DNA of 64,000 nt from Sporosarcina sp. FSL K6-2383. GTDB lineage: Bacteria; Bacillota; Bacilli; Bacillales_A; Planococcaceae. Numbering within the stretch: position 1 is the first letter of the stretch; each line of letters starts with the position of its first letter. The notes under the pieces are model-generated. The model saw nothing but the letters and a program-made list of their open reading frames with translations. It did no database searches and was not told where the DNA came from. A program made the translations under genes and the position numbers. Positions 35,114 to 44,507 of the stretch are shown in pieces. The stretch is taken from the NCBI RefSeq assembly GCF_038618305.1, contig NZ_CP152017.1, forward strand, positions 1,961,501-2,025,500. The letters run 5' to 3'.

Positions 35114-36196
35114 ATGACACAGAATAATCCATTATTTATTGCAGAAAAAGCCTGTCAGACAATTATGAACACATATAGTCCAGCAGAGCTACCACCAGCT
35201 AATAGGTGGCATTACCACCAAAGTGTTTTTTTGTATGGTATGTTGCGTGTTTGGGAAGCAACAGGGAAGCAGGATTATTTTGATTACACAAAGGCCTATG
35301 TTGATAACTTACTAGATGATGAAGGGAATTTCTTGTTTGCAAGGGATGAGCTGGACTCGATTCAAGTAGGTATTTTACTATTTCCTTTGTATGAGGAAAC
35401 GAAAGATCGCAAATATATGATTGCAGCGAAAAAATTGAGAAATCTACTGCATACAATTAACAAAACATTTGAGGGTGGTTTTTGGCATAAAGATAAATAC
35501 CCTTATCAAATGTGGTTAGATGGATTGTTTATGGCGGGGCCATTCATGCTCATGTATGATAAACAATTCCAAGAACCAGAGCTTATTCAATCTGTATTGC
35601 TGCAAGAGAAATTAATGAGATCACATATGAGGGATCCACAATCTGGCCTTCCGTATCATGCGTGGGACGAGAAGAAAATTCAGCCTTGGGCAAACAAAGA
35701 AACAGGATGCTCGCCAGAATTTTGGGGCCGGTCAGTCGGTTGGTATGGAACAGCACTCATTGATTTATTAGAACAGATAGAAGGACAAAAACATGGTCAG
35801 GAAGTGTGGGTCGAAGAATTACAACGCTTTATCCCTGCAATTGTTTCGCACCAAGATGCAGACTCAGGTTTATGGTATCAAATTGTAGATAAAGGAGACC
35901 GTGAGGATAACTGGTTAGAGTCTTCTTGTTCGGCGTTATTTATCTATACGATTGCAAAAGCATTAAAAGCGGGTTATGTAGAGGATACTTATCAAGAAGT
36001 TGTGAAAAAAGCATATAATGGCTTGCTGGAACATATGGTGAAAGTTGATGATCAAAGGCTCGAGTTAAGTGGCATTTGTATTGGAACTTCTGCTGGAGAA
36101 TATGAGTATTATGTATCGCGTCCGACTTCAGAGAATGATTTGCATGGAATGGGTGCCTTTATCTTAGCTTGTATGGCTGTACATGATATTTCATGA
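35114..36196 (+). CDS. Unsaturated rhamnogalacturonyl hydrolase, GH105 (YteR/YesR-like)
   Basis: 360 residues forming an (alpha/alpha)6 barrel. It removes the unsaturated galacturonyl residue left by rhamnogalacturonan lyases. Family segments are NRWHYHQSVFLYGM, YQMWLDGLFMAGPF (the catalytic Asp lies in this MWLDGLFM motif), ESSCSALFIYTIAK and the late GTSAGEYEYYVSRP. No signal peptide, so it acts in the cytosol on imported oligosaccharides. ATG 35114 is about ten nt after AAGGAGA. Confidence 0.92.
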   Translation: MTQNNPLFIAEKACQTIMNTYSPAELPPANRWHYHQSVFLYGMLRVWEATGKQDYFDYTKAYVDNLLDDEGNFLFARDELDSIQVGILLFPLYEETKDRKYMIAAKKLRNLLHTINKTFEGGFWHKDKYPYQMWLDGLFMAGPFMLMYDKQFQEPELIQSVLLQEKLMRSHMRDPQSGLPYHAWDEKKIQPWANKETGCSPEFWGRSVGWYGTALIDLLEQIEGQKHGQEVWVEELQRFIPAIVSHQDADSGLWYQIVDKGDREDNWLESSCSALFIYTIAKALKAGYVEDTYQEVVKKAYNGLLEHMVKVDDQRLELSGICIGTSAGEYEYYVSRPTSENDLHGMGAFILACMAVHDIS

Positions 36197-36299
36197 TAGA
36201 ACGGCATACTTTTCGGTCGTAACATGAATAACCATATAATCATTTCATTGGGATTGACTCAATTATTCACTATTAAGAGCAAACTAGAATGATATGCCT

Positions 36300-36318
36300 T
36301 GAAAACGCTTACTATAAT
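36300..36318 (+). promoter_or_regulatory. cre-like box and -10 region before eda
   Basis: TGAAAACGCTTACT (36300-36313) fits the cre consensus at all fixed positions but the last, and TATAAT follows at 36313-36318. No good -35 box is visible 17 nt upstream, so an activator may be needed. Confidence 0.6.
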
Positions 36319-36339
36319 CTATACAATTAGGTTGAAAGT

Positions 36340-36370
36340 TTTGAAATAACAATCACTGAATTATTTCAAA
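36340..36370 (+). promoter_or_regulatory. Palindromic operator candidate in the eda leader
   Basis: TTTGAAATAA (36340-36349) and TTATTTCAAA (36361-36370) are a perfect 10-bp inverted repeat with an 11-nt spacer, lying 20-50 bp downstream of the -10 box and before the RBS. It could be an operator or an mRNA hairpin. Confidence 0.5.
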
Positions 36371-36399
36371 CGAAGAGAGTATATATCGGGAGGTTTGTT

Positions 36400-37047
36400 A
36401 TGAATAAACTGAAAGTATTGAATAAGATTACGAGCTGTGGCGTCGTTGCTGTCGTTCGAGCGACTTCAAAAGAAGAAGCGATGAACACCACGGAAGCGTG
36501 TATAGAAGGCGGAATTACAGGAATTGAAATCACTTTCACCGTGCAGGGTGCAGATCAAATCATTCGCGAATTAGTGGCTCTTTACCAACAAAATAACAAC
36601 GTTGTTATTGGGGCGGGTACAGTTTTAGATGCAATTACAGCGCGAATTGCTATTTTAGCTGGAGCTGAGTTCATCGTCAGTCCAACTTTCGACCAAGAAA
36701 CTGCTGAGTTATGTAATCTGTACCAAATTCCTTATATGCCAGGATGTATGACGATTACTGAAATGAAGCAAGCACTTAAATCAGGCGTTGATATTATTAA
36801 ATTATTCCCTGGAAACACTTTTGGGCCAGATTGGGTCAAAAGTGTGAAGGCTCCACTCCCACAAGTGAATATTATGCCAACGGGTGGAGTAGATCTGGAA
36901 AATGTAGCGCAGTGGATTAAAAATGGTTGCGTTGCTGTAGGTGTAGGCGGCAGTTTAGTAGCACATGCCAAAACGGGTGAGTTTGAAAAAATGACAATAG
37001 ACGCAAGAAAGTTTGTTGAAAAAGTACAACAAGCTAGAGAGGCGTAA
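36400..37047 (+). CDS. eda: 2-keto-3-deoxy-6-phosphogluconate aldolase
   Basis: 215 residues. The Schiff-base Lys is in DIIKLFPGNTFGP (~127) and the catalytic Glu in GIEITFT (~43). It cleaves KDPG to pyruvate and glyceraldehyde-3-phosphate, the last step of uronate breakdown. RBS CGGGAGG precedes ATG 36400. First gene of the run eda-kdgK-kduI-kduD. Confidence 0.94.
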   Translation: MNKLKVLNKITSCGVVAVVRATSKEEAMNTTEACIEGGITGIEITFTVQGADQIIRELVALYQQNNNVVIGAGTVLDAITARIAILAGAEFIVSPTFDQETAELCNLYQIPYMPGCMTITEMKQALKSGVDIIKLFPGNTFGPDWVKSVKAPLPQVNIMPTGGVDLENVAQWIKNGCVAVGVGGSLVAHAKTGEFEKMTIDARKFVEKVQQAREA

Positions 37048-37049
37048 GG

Positions 37050-38063
37050 ATGAAAAAAATAATTACGTTTGGAGAAATCTTATTACGTCTTTCTACTAGA
37101 ATTGGAGTACGGGCAGTTCAAGCGAGTGAGCTAACGATGCACTATGGTGGTGCTGAAGCAAATGTAGCAGTATCATTAGCCAATTTTGGTCATACTGTCC
37201 GTTTTGTAAGTAAAGTGCCGAATAACCCACTCGGTCATGCAGCAGAAAGACATTTGCGCCTGTATGGTGTTGACACAAGTCATGTCTTGCGTGGCGGTGA
37301 ACGATTAGGCACTTACTATTTAGAAAGTGGGGTAGGAGAAAGAAGTGCGCAGGTCGTCTATGACCGGAAATATTCTAGTATTTCTGAACTGACAGAAGAG
37401 GAAATCGACTTCGATGAAATCTTTCAGGGGGTAAACCTTTTTCATGTTTCGGGTATTACACCTGCTTTATCTCCTACCTTACAAAAGTTAACATTACAAG
37501 CGTTACAAAGAGCAAAAGCTCACGGTGTGATGACAAGCTTTGATTTTAATTATCGTTCAAAACTGTGGAATCAAAAGGAAGCAGCGGATGCTATTAAACC
37601 ACTCTTACCGTATGTCGATATTTGTTCTTGCGGTGAATTGGATGCGATTCATTTACTTGGAATTGCAGAGGCTCCTGTTTCGCTAAGCAAAGAGATGAAG
37701 CTGCAATACTATTACGAGCAAATACAAGAAATGTACCCGAACATTACGTATATGAGTTCGACTTTCCGACAAGTGATTTCTGCCTCTGCCAATACATTAC
37801 AAGGCAACTTATATACAGATGCGATTTTATATCATTCCAAAGAGCATCATATTGAACCCATTGTCGACCGTGTCGGCGGGGGGGACGCTTTTGCCGCAGG
37901 GATTTTACATGGAATACTAAATGGGCAATCTCCTGAACAAACTGTTTCATTTGCAACAGCTGCGTCTGCATTAAAACATACTGTGCATGGAGATTGTAAT
38001 GTCTTTTCCGTAGATGAAATTAATGGTTTTATTGAAAACGGCTCAGGTCGTATCATTCGTTAA
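37050..38063 (+). CDS. kdgK: 2-keto-3-deoxygluconate kinase (PfkB family)
   Basis: 337 residues. N-terminal GEILLRLS and YGGAEANVAVSLANFG (PfkB signature 1) bind the sugar; the C-terminal VDRVGGGDAFAAGIL (~265) is signature 2 with the catalytic Asp. It makes KDPG for the aldolase encoded 2 nt upstream. Confidence 0.93.
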   Translation: MKKIITFGEILLRLSTRIGVRAVQASELTMHYGGAEANVAVSLANFGHTVRFVSKVPNNPLGHAAERHLRLYGVDTSHVLRGGERLGTYYLESGVGERSAQVVYDRKYSSISELTEEEIDFDEIFQGVNLFHVSGITPALSPTLQKLTLQALQRAKAHGVMTSFDFNYRSKLWNQKEAADAIKPLLPYVDICSCGELDAIHLLGIAEAPVSLSKEMKLQYYYEQIQEMYPNITYMSSTFRQVISASANTLQGNLYTDAILYHSKEHHIEPIVDRVGGGDAFAAGILHGILNGQSPEQTVSFATAASALKHTVHGDCNVFSVDEINGFIENGSGRIIR

Positions 38064-38104
38064 CTTATAAGATTAAAATGATTTATAAAATAGGAGGATG
38101 GAAA

Positions 38105-38935
38105 ATGGAAACACGTTATGCAAATCACCCAGAAGAAATAAAGAGATACAATACAGATGAGTTGAGAAAGCATTTTCTTGTCGAAACACTTTTTGAAGCT
38201 GGAAAGGTTCATTTAACGTATACGCACGTAGACAGAATGATTTTTGGCGGCGTTACGCCGACGAATGAGGAGTTAACAATTAAGCTAGATAAGGAACTAG
38301 GGGTTACTTATTTCCTTGAACGTCGTGAACTAGGCATTATTAATATTGGTGGAGAAGGCTCTGTCATCTTAGATGGTGAGGAGTACCAAATGGTTGGTCG
38401 AGACGGATTATATGTTGGGAGAGGAACAAAAGAAGTGTTATTCCGTTCTAAGGACGCGAGTAATCCTGCAAAGTTTTACATTAACTCTGCTCCGGCACAT
38501 CATACGTACCCAACGGTGAAAATTGATATTAATAATATTAAACCGCTTGAAATGGGTGAGCCAGGTACATTAAATGTTCGTAAAATTTATCAATATGTTC
38601 ATCCGAATAATTGTGAAAGCTGCCAGTTGCAAATGGGCTTAACAATGTTGCAGGCTGGAAGTGTTTGGAATACAATGCCTTGCCATACGCATGAGCGCCG
38701 GATGGAAGTTTATTTATACTTCGATATGGAGCCAGAAACAAGAGTATTCCACTTCATGGGTGAACCAGATGAAACGAGACATTTAGTGATGAAAAATGAA
38801 CAAGCGGCTATTTCACCAAGCTGGTCGATTCATACTGGAACTGCAACGAGTAACTATACATTTATTTGGGGCATGTGTGGAGAGAATATCACATATGACG
38901 ATATGGACCATGTCGCGATGGCAGATTTGAGATAA
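38105..38935 (+). CDS. kduI: 5-keto-4-deoxyuronate isomerase
   Basis: 276 residues, matching the family. A cupin enzyme; PCHTHERRMEVYLYFD (~195) carries the metal-binding His-x-His and Glu. It converts 5-keto-4-deoxyuronate from unsaturated uronate to 2,5-diketo-3-deoxygluconate. ATG 38105 follows TAGGAGG; an in-frame ATG at 38078 lacks an RBS. Confidence 0.94.
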   Translation: METRYANHPEEIKRYNTDELRKHFLVETLFEAGKVHLTYTHVDRMIFGGVTPTNEELTIKLDKELGVTYFLERRELGIINIGGEGSVILDGEEYQMVGRDGLYVGRGTKEVLFRSKDASNPAKFYINSAPAHHTYPTVKIDINNIKPLEMGEPGTLNVRKIYQYVHPNNCESCQLQMGLTMLQAGSVWNTMPCHTHERRMEVYLYFDMEPETRVFHFMGEPDETRHLVMKNEQAAISPSWSIHTGTATSNYTFIWGMCGENITYDDMDHVAMADLR

Positions 38936-38964
38936 AACGAAGTTAATTAGGGAGGACTATACGC

Positions 38965-39747
38965 ATGACGAACCAGTTAAATGAATTCTCACTAGATTTT
39001 TTCTCTTTGGCAGGCAAGGTTGCCATTGTGACGGGTGGAAACAAAGGATTAGGCCAAGGATATGCAGTTGCACTTGCTAAAGCCGGTGCAGATCTATTCA
39101 TTGTGACACATGGCGATGAGTGGGATGAAACGCGAGCGTTAATCGAACAACAAGGACGTAGAGTTGAGTTTTTCCAGGCGGATCTGACAAATAGAGAAAA
39201 AGTGAAAGAACTAGTTGCTAAATGTCAAGAAATCTATGGACAAGTGGATATTTTAGTCAACAACGCTGGAACAATTCGACGCGCTCCACTACTTGAATAC
39301 AAGGGTGAAGATTGGGATGCTGTAATGGAACTCAATCTCAATTCCATGTTTTTCTTAAGTCAGGAAGTTGCTCACTTAATGGTTAAACAAAAGAGTGGTA
39401 AAATCATTAATATTGCTTCCATGTTATCATTCCAAGGTGGGAAATTTGTCCCTCCTTATACGGCGAGTAAGCATGGTGTTGTCGGACTAACGAAAGCATT
39501 CACCAATGAATTGGCGGAACATGGAATTCAAGTAAATGCGATTGCACCTGGCTATGTAAGAACAGCAAATACTGCCCCTATTCGTGCAGATGAAAAACGT
39601 AATAGTGAAATATTGGCACGCATTCCAGCAGGACGCTGGGCCGACCCAGCAGACTTAATGGGAACGGTCGTGTTCTTAGCAAGTAAGGCGTCTGATTATA
39701 TGAATGGCTCCATTATTGCTGTCGATGGCGGATGGTTGTCGAGATAA
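38965..39747 (+). CDS. kduD: 2-deoxy-D-gluconate 3-dehydrogenase (2,5-diketo-3-deoxygluconate reductase)
   Basis: 260 residues, short-chain dehydrogenase. NAD loop TGGNKGLGQG (~21), NNAG (~97) and the catalytic PPYTASKHG (Tyr-x-x-x-Lys). It reduces the KduI product to 2-keto-3-deoxygluconate for KdgK. RBS GGGAGGA precedes ATG 38965. Confidence 0.92.
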   Translation: MTNQLNEFSLDFFSLAGKVAIVTGGNKGLGQGYAVALAKAGADLFIVTHGDEWDETRALIEQQGRRVEFFQADLTNREKVKELVAKCQEIYGQVDILVNNAGTIRRAPLLEYKGEDWDAVMELNLNSMFFLSQEVAHLMVKQKSGKIINIASMLSFQGGKFVPPYTASKHGVVGLTKAFTNELAEHGIQVNAIAPGYVRTANTAPIRADEKRNSEILARIPAGRWADPADLMGTVVFLASKASDYMNGSIIAVDGGWLSR

Positions 39748-39756
39748 TATTCTTCA

Positions 39757-39791
39757 AATACGCCGTATCACTGGTAGTGATACGGCGTATT
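39757..39791 (+). other. Strong intra-operon hairpin after kduD
   Basis: AATACGCCGTATCAC (39757-39771) pairs perfectly with 39777-39791 around a 5-nt loop; no T run follows. Probably an mRNA stability or partial termination element. Confidence 0.65.
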
Positions 39792-39823
39792 ACGTATATA
39801 AAACTAGTAAAGAGGGGATAAAC

Positions 39824-40669
39824 ATGGAATTGAATTTAGGGATTCGTGCACATGATATTGAAAATCAGACGACAATAGAGGGGCTAGTAGAAGAAATCGC
39901 AGGTAAGGGACTAACATCTGTGCAGCTAGCGCTAGGCAAATCCTTTACAGAGATGAATACGAGTGTTGGCAGTTTAAGCCCTGGCTTTGCTCGCCATATC
40001 GGGGATGCATTTCGGAAGAAAGATGTTCAAATAGCTGTGTTAGGCTGCTATATTCACATGATCCATCCTGATAAAGACAAAAGAAAACAAGAATTGGATC
40101 GATTTAAAGAGCATATTCGCTTTGCAAGGGATTTTGGTTGTAGTATTGTTGGTACTGAAACCGGTAATGTCTATGAAAAAACAGGCTATACGGTAGACAA
40201 TTACGAAGAACAACCTTTTCTAGATGTAGTAGAGAGCGTTAGCGAATTGGTGGCAGAAGCGGAGAAATTTGGTGTCATTGTTGCTATAGAAGGAGGCATT
40301 AATCATCCTGTTCATTCTCCGCAAGTATTAAAAAGACTATTGGATAGCATCGATTCGCCAAATCTTCAAGTCATCTTTGATCCGGCAAATTTCTTGAATC
40401 CGACAAACTATCATAGGCAGGAAGAAGTTTTTCAAGAAGCGATGGATCTTTTTGGCGATCGAATGGTCATTATGCACGCCAAAGATTTTATCATTGAAGA
40501 CGATTGGATCAAAATGGTGCCAGTAGGTACAGGACTACTAAATTATGATGCAATCTTCAAATTAATAAAGCCGAGGAAACCGTATATCAATGTATTGTTG
40601 GAGAACACAAGAGAGCCCTATATTAATAATAGCATTGCGTTTTTAAAGGAGAAATACAAACGAGCTTAA
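39824..40669 (+). CDS. Sugar phosphate isomerase/epimerase (TIM barrel)
   Basis: 281 residues. Xylose-isomerase-like barrel with metal ligands suggested by GTETGN, VAIEGG, IFDPANF and MHAKDF. The ATG at 39824 follows AGAGGGG; a longer frame beginning inside kduD would run through the hairpin and was rejected. Its place after kduD suggests a ketose or uronate isomerase/epimerase in the same pathway. The exact reaction is unknown. Confidence 0.85.
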   Translation: MELNLGIRAHDIENQTTIEGLVEEIAGKGLTSVQLALGKSFTEMNTSVGSLSPGFARHIGDAFRKKDVQIAVLGCYIHMIHPDKDKRKQELDRFKEHIRFARDFGCSIVGTETGNVYEKTGYTVDNYEEQPFLDVVESVSELVAEAEKFGVIVAIEGGINHPVHSPQVLKRLLDSIDSPNLQVIFDPANFLNPTNYHRQEEVFQEAMDLFGDRMVIMHAKDFIIEDDWIKMVPVGTGLLNYDAIFKLIKPRKPYINVLLENTREPYINNSIAFLKEKYKRA

Positions 40670-40688
40670 CATAGGGGAGGGAAGTTAC

Positions 40689-41498
40689 ATGGATAAAAAC
40701 CTGCGTGATGACATTTTTCAGCATGCAAAAGAATGGATCTTAAAGGCTGGCGAAACCATTCGTACAAAAATTAATGATCCACTCATTATTGATACGAAGT
40801 CTAACCCAAAAGATCTTGTTACGACGATGGATAAAGAAACGGAATATTTTTTAGCTACAAATATCAAAAAAACGTATCCGCATCATCTGTTGTTTAGTGA
40901 GGAAGGCTATGGAGATGATGTCACATCATTGGATGGGGTTGTATGGATTGTTGATCCAATAGATGGCACAATGAACTTTGTACAGCAAAAGAGGAACTTT
41001 GCTATTTCCATCGGTATCTTTCAAGAAGGAATTGGTGAGATTGGCTTTGTTTACGATGTCATGGCTGATATTCTGTATAGTGCTAAAAGAAATGAAGGAG
41101 CCTATAAAAATAATGTAAAGTTACCACCTTTAAAGCCAGAATTGGTACTTGACGAGGCAATGCTCGGCTTCAATCATCATTGGTTATGCGAAAATAGTGT
41201 CATGGATGAGCGGACTATGCAGCAACTGGTCAAGAAAATACGTGGCTCAAGAACTTATGGTTCAGCAGCTTTAAAGCTTGCCTATGTCGCTGAAGGAATT
41301 ATAGATGGATATTTAACAATGAATCTTGCACCATGGGATATTGCAGGAGGTATTATTCTTGCGAAGGAAGTTGGTGCTGTCACTACTAATTTAGACGGGG
41401 CACCCGTTACTTTGTTGACAAATGAATCTACAATAACTTGTCATCCAGCCATTCAACAGGAAATCATTCATGATTATTTGCAAAAAGGGAAAAAATAA
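40689..41498 (+). CDS. Inositol monophosphatase family protein
   Basis: 269 residues. Metal-binding motifs FSEEG (~70), WIVDPIDGTMNF (~90) and LAPWDIAGG (~215) are complete, so it should be an active magnesium-dependent phosphatase of inositol phosphates, sugar phosphates or a nucleotide by-product. RBS GGGGAGGGAAG precedes the ATG. It closes the uronate operon, where its substrate is unclear. Confidence 0.88.
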   Translation: MDKNLRDDIFQHAKEWILKAGETIRTKINDPLIIDTKSNPKDLVTTMDKETEYFLATNIKKTYPHHLLFSEEGYGDDVTSLDGVVWIVDPIDGTMNFVQQKRNFAISIGIFQEGIGEIGFVYDVMADILYSAKRNEGAYKNNVKLPPLKPELVLDEAMLGFNHHWLCENSVMDERTMQQLVKKIRGSRTYGSAALKLAYVAEGIIDGYLTMNLAPWDIAGGIILAKEVGAVTTNLDGAPVTLLTNESTITCHPAIQQEIIHDYLQKGKK

Positions 41499-41521
41499 TC
41501 ATGGACAACTTTAGTAAAGTG

Positions 41522-41570
41522 AAAAAACTAACTACCACTCATCTAAAAAGGTAGTTAGTTTTTCAGTTTT
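41522..41570. terminator. Bidirectional terminator
   Basis: AAAAACTAACTACC pairs with GGTAGTTAGTTTTT (41550-41563) with A and T runs on the two sides, between converging genes. Confidence 0.85.
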
Positions 41571-41587
41571 TACTATTAAAACGAAAC

Positions 41588-42574
41588 TCACTTTTTAGCC
41601 GCACAACTAGCTCTTTCATTTAGAATTGGTGTCAGTTTCTTCACAAGGGGGTGTACATCCTTCTCTTCAATGAACTTGATTATAGTTGTAACTATTTCTG
41701 TCGCCAGTGTATCAACCGGTACACCAATACAGGTTAATGGGATTTCAATATCGGCCATTTGGGGAATATTATCATAACTAATAATGGAGATATCTTCAGG
41801 GATTTTTAGGTTTCTCTCCTTAATGCCCCGAATAATGCCACCACTAATATCAAAGCTCCCCCCAACAATCGCTGTAGGGTGAGTAGAATTGGCAAGAGTT
41901 TTTAAGGTTGCGAGATAACCATCGTATGCATTCAGTCCAGCCGTATCGATTAACTGATCATTGTCTCCTGGCAAACCAAATAGAGTCATTGCCTTCTTAA
42001 ATCCATTGTATTTCTCGATTTGCATTGGGTCAGTAGATGATAAGTCCCCGATATAAACGATATTTGTATGACCTAATTGAGTTAAGTAATGTACCGCTTC
42101 ATACATGGCTTGCTCATGATTCGCATCAATTATCGGATAAGGGGAGTTTTCTTTACCTGCAACTCCATAGGAAAGCAATGGAATTGAACTTGTATCAATA
42201 GATATATCCGTATTCTCTTCAAATAAAATGATACCATCTGTTTGAAATCTTTTAAATGTATCTAAAGCTATTTGTACAGGATCGACAGATAGAATCATGG
42301 AGTAAGGTGTTGCGTTAATCTTATCACTAATTTTTGTCACCAATGTTGATAGGACAACCCGTTCAATTGTTGGCCAAATGAGCCCGATAATTCTCGTTTG
42401 TTTAGAAGCAAGTCTTTGTGCGGCAAAATTAGGCTCGTAACCTAATTCTTTTGCAATCTCGACGATTCTTCTTTTCGTATCTTCCCTAACTAAGGGACTA
42501 TTATTTAATGCCTTTGACACAGTGGAATAACTCACTTTGGCAACTTTCGCAATATCTTTGATGGTTACGTTCAA
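41588..42574 (-). CDS. LacI family transcriptional regulator
   Basis: 328 residues. Helix-turn-helix IKDIAKVAKVSYSTVSKALN (5-24), hinge and a sugar-sensing domain. The start is TTG at 42574 after AGGTGATG. It diverges from the Lpl-type ABC operon. The site at 42624-42641 upstream of it shares its left half with two palindromes at 55770 and 55908 beside uxaE, so it may control uxaE and the flippase-like gene as well as itself. Confidence 0.9.
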   Translation of the reverse strand: MNVTIKDIAKVAKVSYSTVSKALNNSPLVREDTKRRIVEIAKELGYEPNFAAQRLASKQTRIIGLIWPTIERVVLSTLVTKISDKINATPYSMILSVDPVQIALDTFKRFQTDGIILFEENTDISIDTSSIPLLSYGVAGKENSPYPIIDANHEQAMYEAVHYLTQLGHTNIVYIGDLSSTDPMQIEKYNGFKKAMTLFGLPGDNDQLIDTAGLNAYDGYLATLKTLANSTHPTAIVGGSFDISGGIIRGIKERNLKIPEDISIISYDNIPQMADIEIPLTCIGVPVDTLATEIVTTIIKFIEEKDVHPLVKKLTPILNERASCAAKK

Positions 42575-42623
42575 AATTCATCACCTGCTTTGATATGTAG
42601 TATGTATTCTTAATGTAACATAT

Positions 42624-42641
42624 AATAACAACGTTTTCATT
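42624..42641. promoter_or_regulatory. LacI-family operator candidate
   Basis: AATAACAACGTTTTCATT: the left half AATAACAACG equals the half-sites of the palindromes at 55770 and 55908. It lies about 50 bp upstream of the LacI start, in the divergent promoter region. Confidence 0.6.
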
Positions 42642-42685
42642 ATTGAAGCAAATTACCTATATAAAGAATAATCAGTATGTTATGA

Positions 42686-42699
42686 TGGAAGCGTTTTCA
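42686..42699 (+). promoter_or_regulatory. cre box before the Lpl-type ABC operon
   Basis: TGGAAGCGTTTTCA fits TGNAANCGNTNNCA at every fixed position. It also shares CGTTTTCAT with the site at 42624, so the LacI regulator could bind here too. A possible promoter TTGATT (42736-42741), 18-nt spacer, CATAAT lies downstream. Confidence 0.65.
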
Positions 42700-42812
42700 T
42701 GTTGGTGTAGCTGGGTTTGTGAGGAGTATAAGAAATTGATTATATACGATATAGGCATTCATAATCTATGCTAAATGTGTAGTAAAAAATAGAAGAAGGG
42801 GTGTTTGTTAAT

Positions 42813-44342
42813 ATGAACTTGAGAAAAGGTTTTATGGCTTTATTTTCGATGCTGTTGGTTTTGATGGTATTAGTTGCGTGTAGTAATAACGATGATAAAG
42901 ATGAAAGCGCTTCATCGGACTCCTCGAGCGATAAAGGGGACGCTGTCGTAAAAGACAAAGAGAAAACGAAAATCTCTATTATGACAAAACTTCACACTGC
43001 AGAAGTACCGAGTGAGAAAATACTTGAATTAGTAGAAGAAGCCGCAAATGTAGAAATCAAAATGGAGTGGGTTCCAGACAATAACTACAGTGATAAACTG
43101 AACACTGCATTTGCTACTGGAACATTTGCTCAAGCTGTAACGATGGGATCGGATCAAGTAGATCAATTTAAAGGTGCAATTCGTGATGGACAGTTCTGGG
43201 AAATCGGACCTTACCTCAGTGAATTTAGCAACCTAGGCAAATTAAAAGATGAAGTCGTTAAAAATACAATGGTAGACGGAAAAGTATACTCACTTTACCA
43301 AGGTCGACCACTCTCACGTCAAGGAATGATTTATCGGAAAGATTGGGCTGATAAACTTGGTTTAGAAGCACCAAAAACAGTAGATGAGTTTTATGAAATG
43401 GCAAGAGCGTTTACTGAAGACGATCCTGATGGAAATGGTAAAAATGACACAATCGGCTTAACAGATAGAAGTGATTTAATCTACGGTGCATTTAAAACGA
43501 TTGCATCTTGGTACGGAACACCAAATAACTGGGGAGAGCAAAACGGTGAATTATTACCTGAATTCATGTTCCCGGAGTATATGAGTGCCATGAACTTTAT
43601 AAAAGATTTACGCGATGATAAGTATATGAACCAAGATTTCCCTGTAACAAGTAAAGAAGATCAGCAGGCATTGTTGAAAAACGGTACAGCTGGTATTTAT
43701 ATCGGTGCAATGGTTGACATTCTAGGGTTGTACAATGATGCGATTGAGCTTAACCCAGATTTAGAATTTGATGTACACAACTACGTTGCAGGTCCTACTG
43801 GTGAATTTACTGTATGGTCGAATCCAGGATATAACAACGAAATCCTGTTTCCTAAATCTGCAATCAAAACAGAAGAAGAGTTGAAAGATATTTTAGCATT
43901 TTTCGATTTGATGATGACACCAGAACTTTCTAACCTTGTTCAATGGGGTGTAGAAGGTGAGCACTATTCAATTGTAGATGGTTATGCAGTAATTGATAGT
44001 GATCAAGATAAAATCAATAAAGAAGTATTTGCGTACAATATGCTAGGAATTGGTGAAGCAGAAACAAACGGAAGATACGAGTCACGCTTTGATTATGAAC
44101 CACGTCAAAAAGCTGAGACATTAATTTTGGAAAATGATAGTCACTTAATTCAAGATCCAACGCTTACATTAGATTCAGAAACGTATATTCAAGATGGAGA
44201 TCGCTTACAAGCTATCATTAATGATGCGACGTATAACTATATGCTAGGCGGAATTGATGAAGCTGGATTTAATAAGGAAGTAGAAAAATGGAAATCTGAA
44301 GGCGGAAACAAAATTATTGAAGAGTTTAATGCATCAAGATAA
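42813..44342 (+). CDS. Extracellular solute-binding lipoprotein (LplA/YtcQ-like, CUT1)
   Basis: 509 residues, the long form of CUT1 binding proteins. Lipobox LVAC (Cys23), a Ser/Asp-rich linker, then the SBP fold with a calcium loop DPDGNGKNDTIGLT (~205) typical of the LplA/AlgQ group that binds uronate oligosaccharides. ATG 42813 is 12 nt after AGAAGAAGGGG; a GTG at 42801 abuts that RBS. Partner of the permeases at 44508 and 45560. Confidence 0.92.
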   Translation: MNLRKGFMALFSMLLVLMVLVACSNNDDKDESASSDSSSDKGDAVVKDKEKTKISIMTKLHTAEVPSEKILELVEEAANVEIKMEWVPDNNYSDKLNTAFATGTFAQAVTMGSDQVDQFKGAIRDGQFWEIGPYLSEFSNLGKLKDEVVKNTMVDGKVYSLYQGRPLSRQGMIYRKDWADKLGLEAPKTVDEFYEMARAFTEDDPDGNGKNDTIGLTDRSDLIYGAFKTIASWYGTPNNWGEQNGELLPEFMFPEYMSAMNFIKDLRDDKYMNQDFPVTSKEDQQALLKNGTAGIYIGAMVDILGLYNDAIELNPDLEFDVHNYVAGPTGEFTVWSNPGYNNEILFPKSAIKTEEELKDILAFFDLMMTPELSNLVQWGVEGEHYSIVDGYAVIDSDQDKINKEVFAYNMLGIGEAETNGRYESRFDYEPRQKAETLILENDSHLIQDPTLTLDSETYIQDGDRLQAIINDATYNYMLGGIDEAGFNKEVEKWKSEGGNKIIEEFNASR

Positions 44343-44357
44343 TTAATGGAGTCGCAC

Positions 44358-44379
44358 AGGAGGGATTTTAATCCCTCCT
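44358..44379 (+). other. Intra-operon hairpin after the binding-protein gene
   Basis: AGGAGGGAT pairs perfectly with ATCCCTCCT around a 4-nt loop; no T run. Same position as the hairpins at 3874 and 21001. Confidence 0.6.
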
Positions 44380-44507
44380 TGTTGCGATAATATAACCCCT
44401 TAGTATGAAAGAAATCCTTTTCAAAACATATGTACAATATGTTGTTTGATAAGGTAGATATATATGAAAAGGTAAGAATTCTACCTACCTCAGAAAGGGT
44501 GATAACA

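Noticed and set aside
42624..42641. cre box
   Set aside because: Two mismatches to the consensus; the better explanation is a LacI half-site shared with 55770 and 55908.
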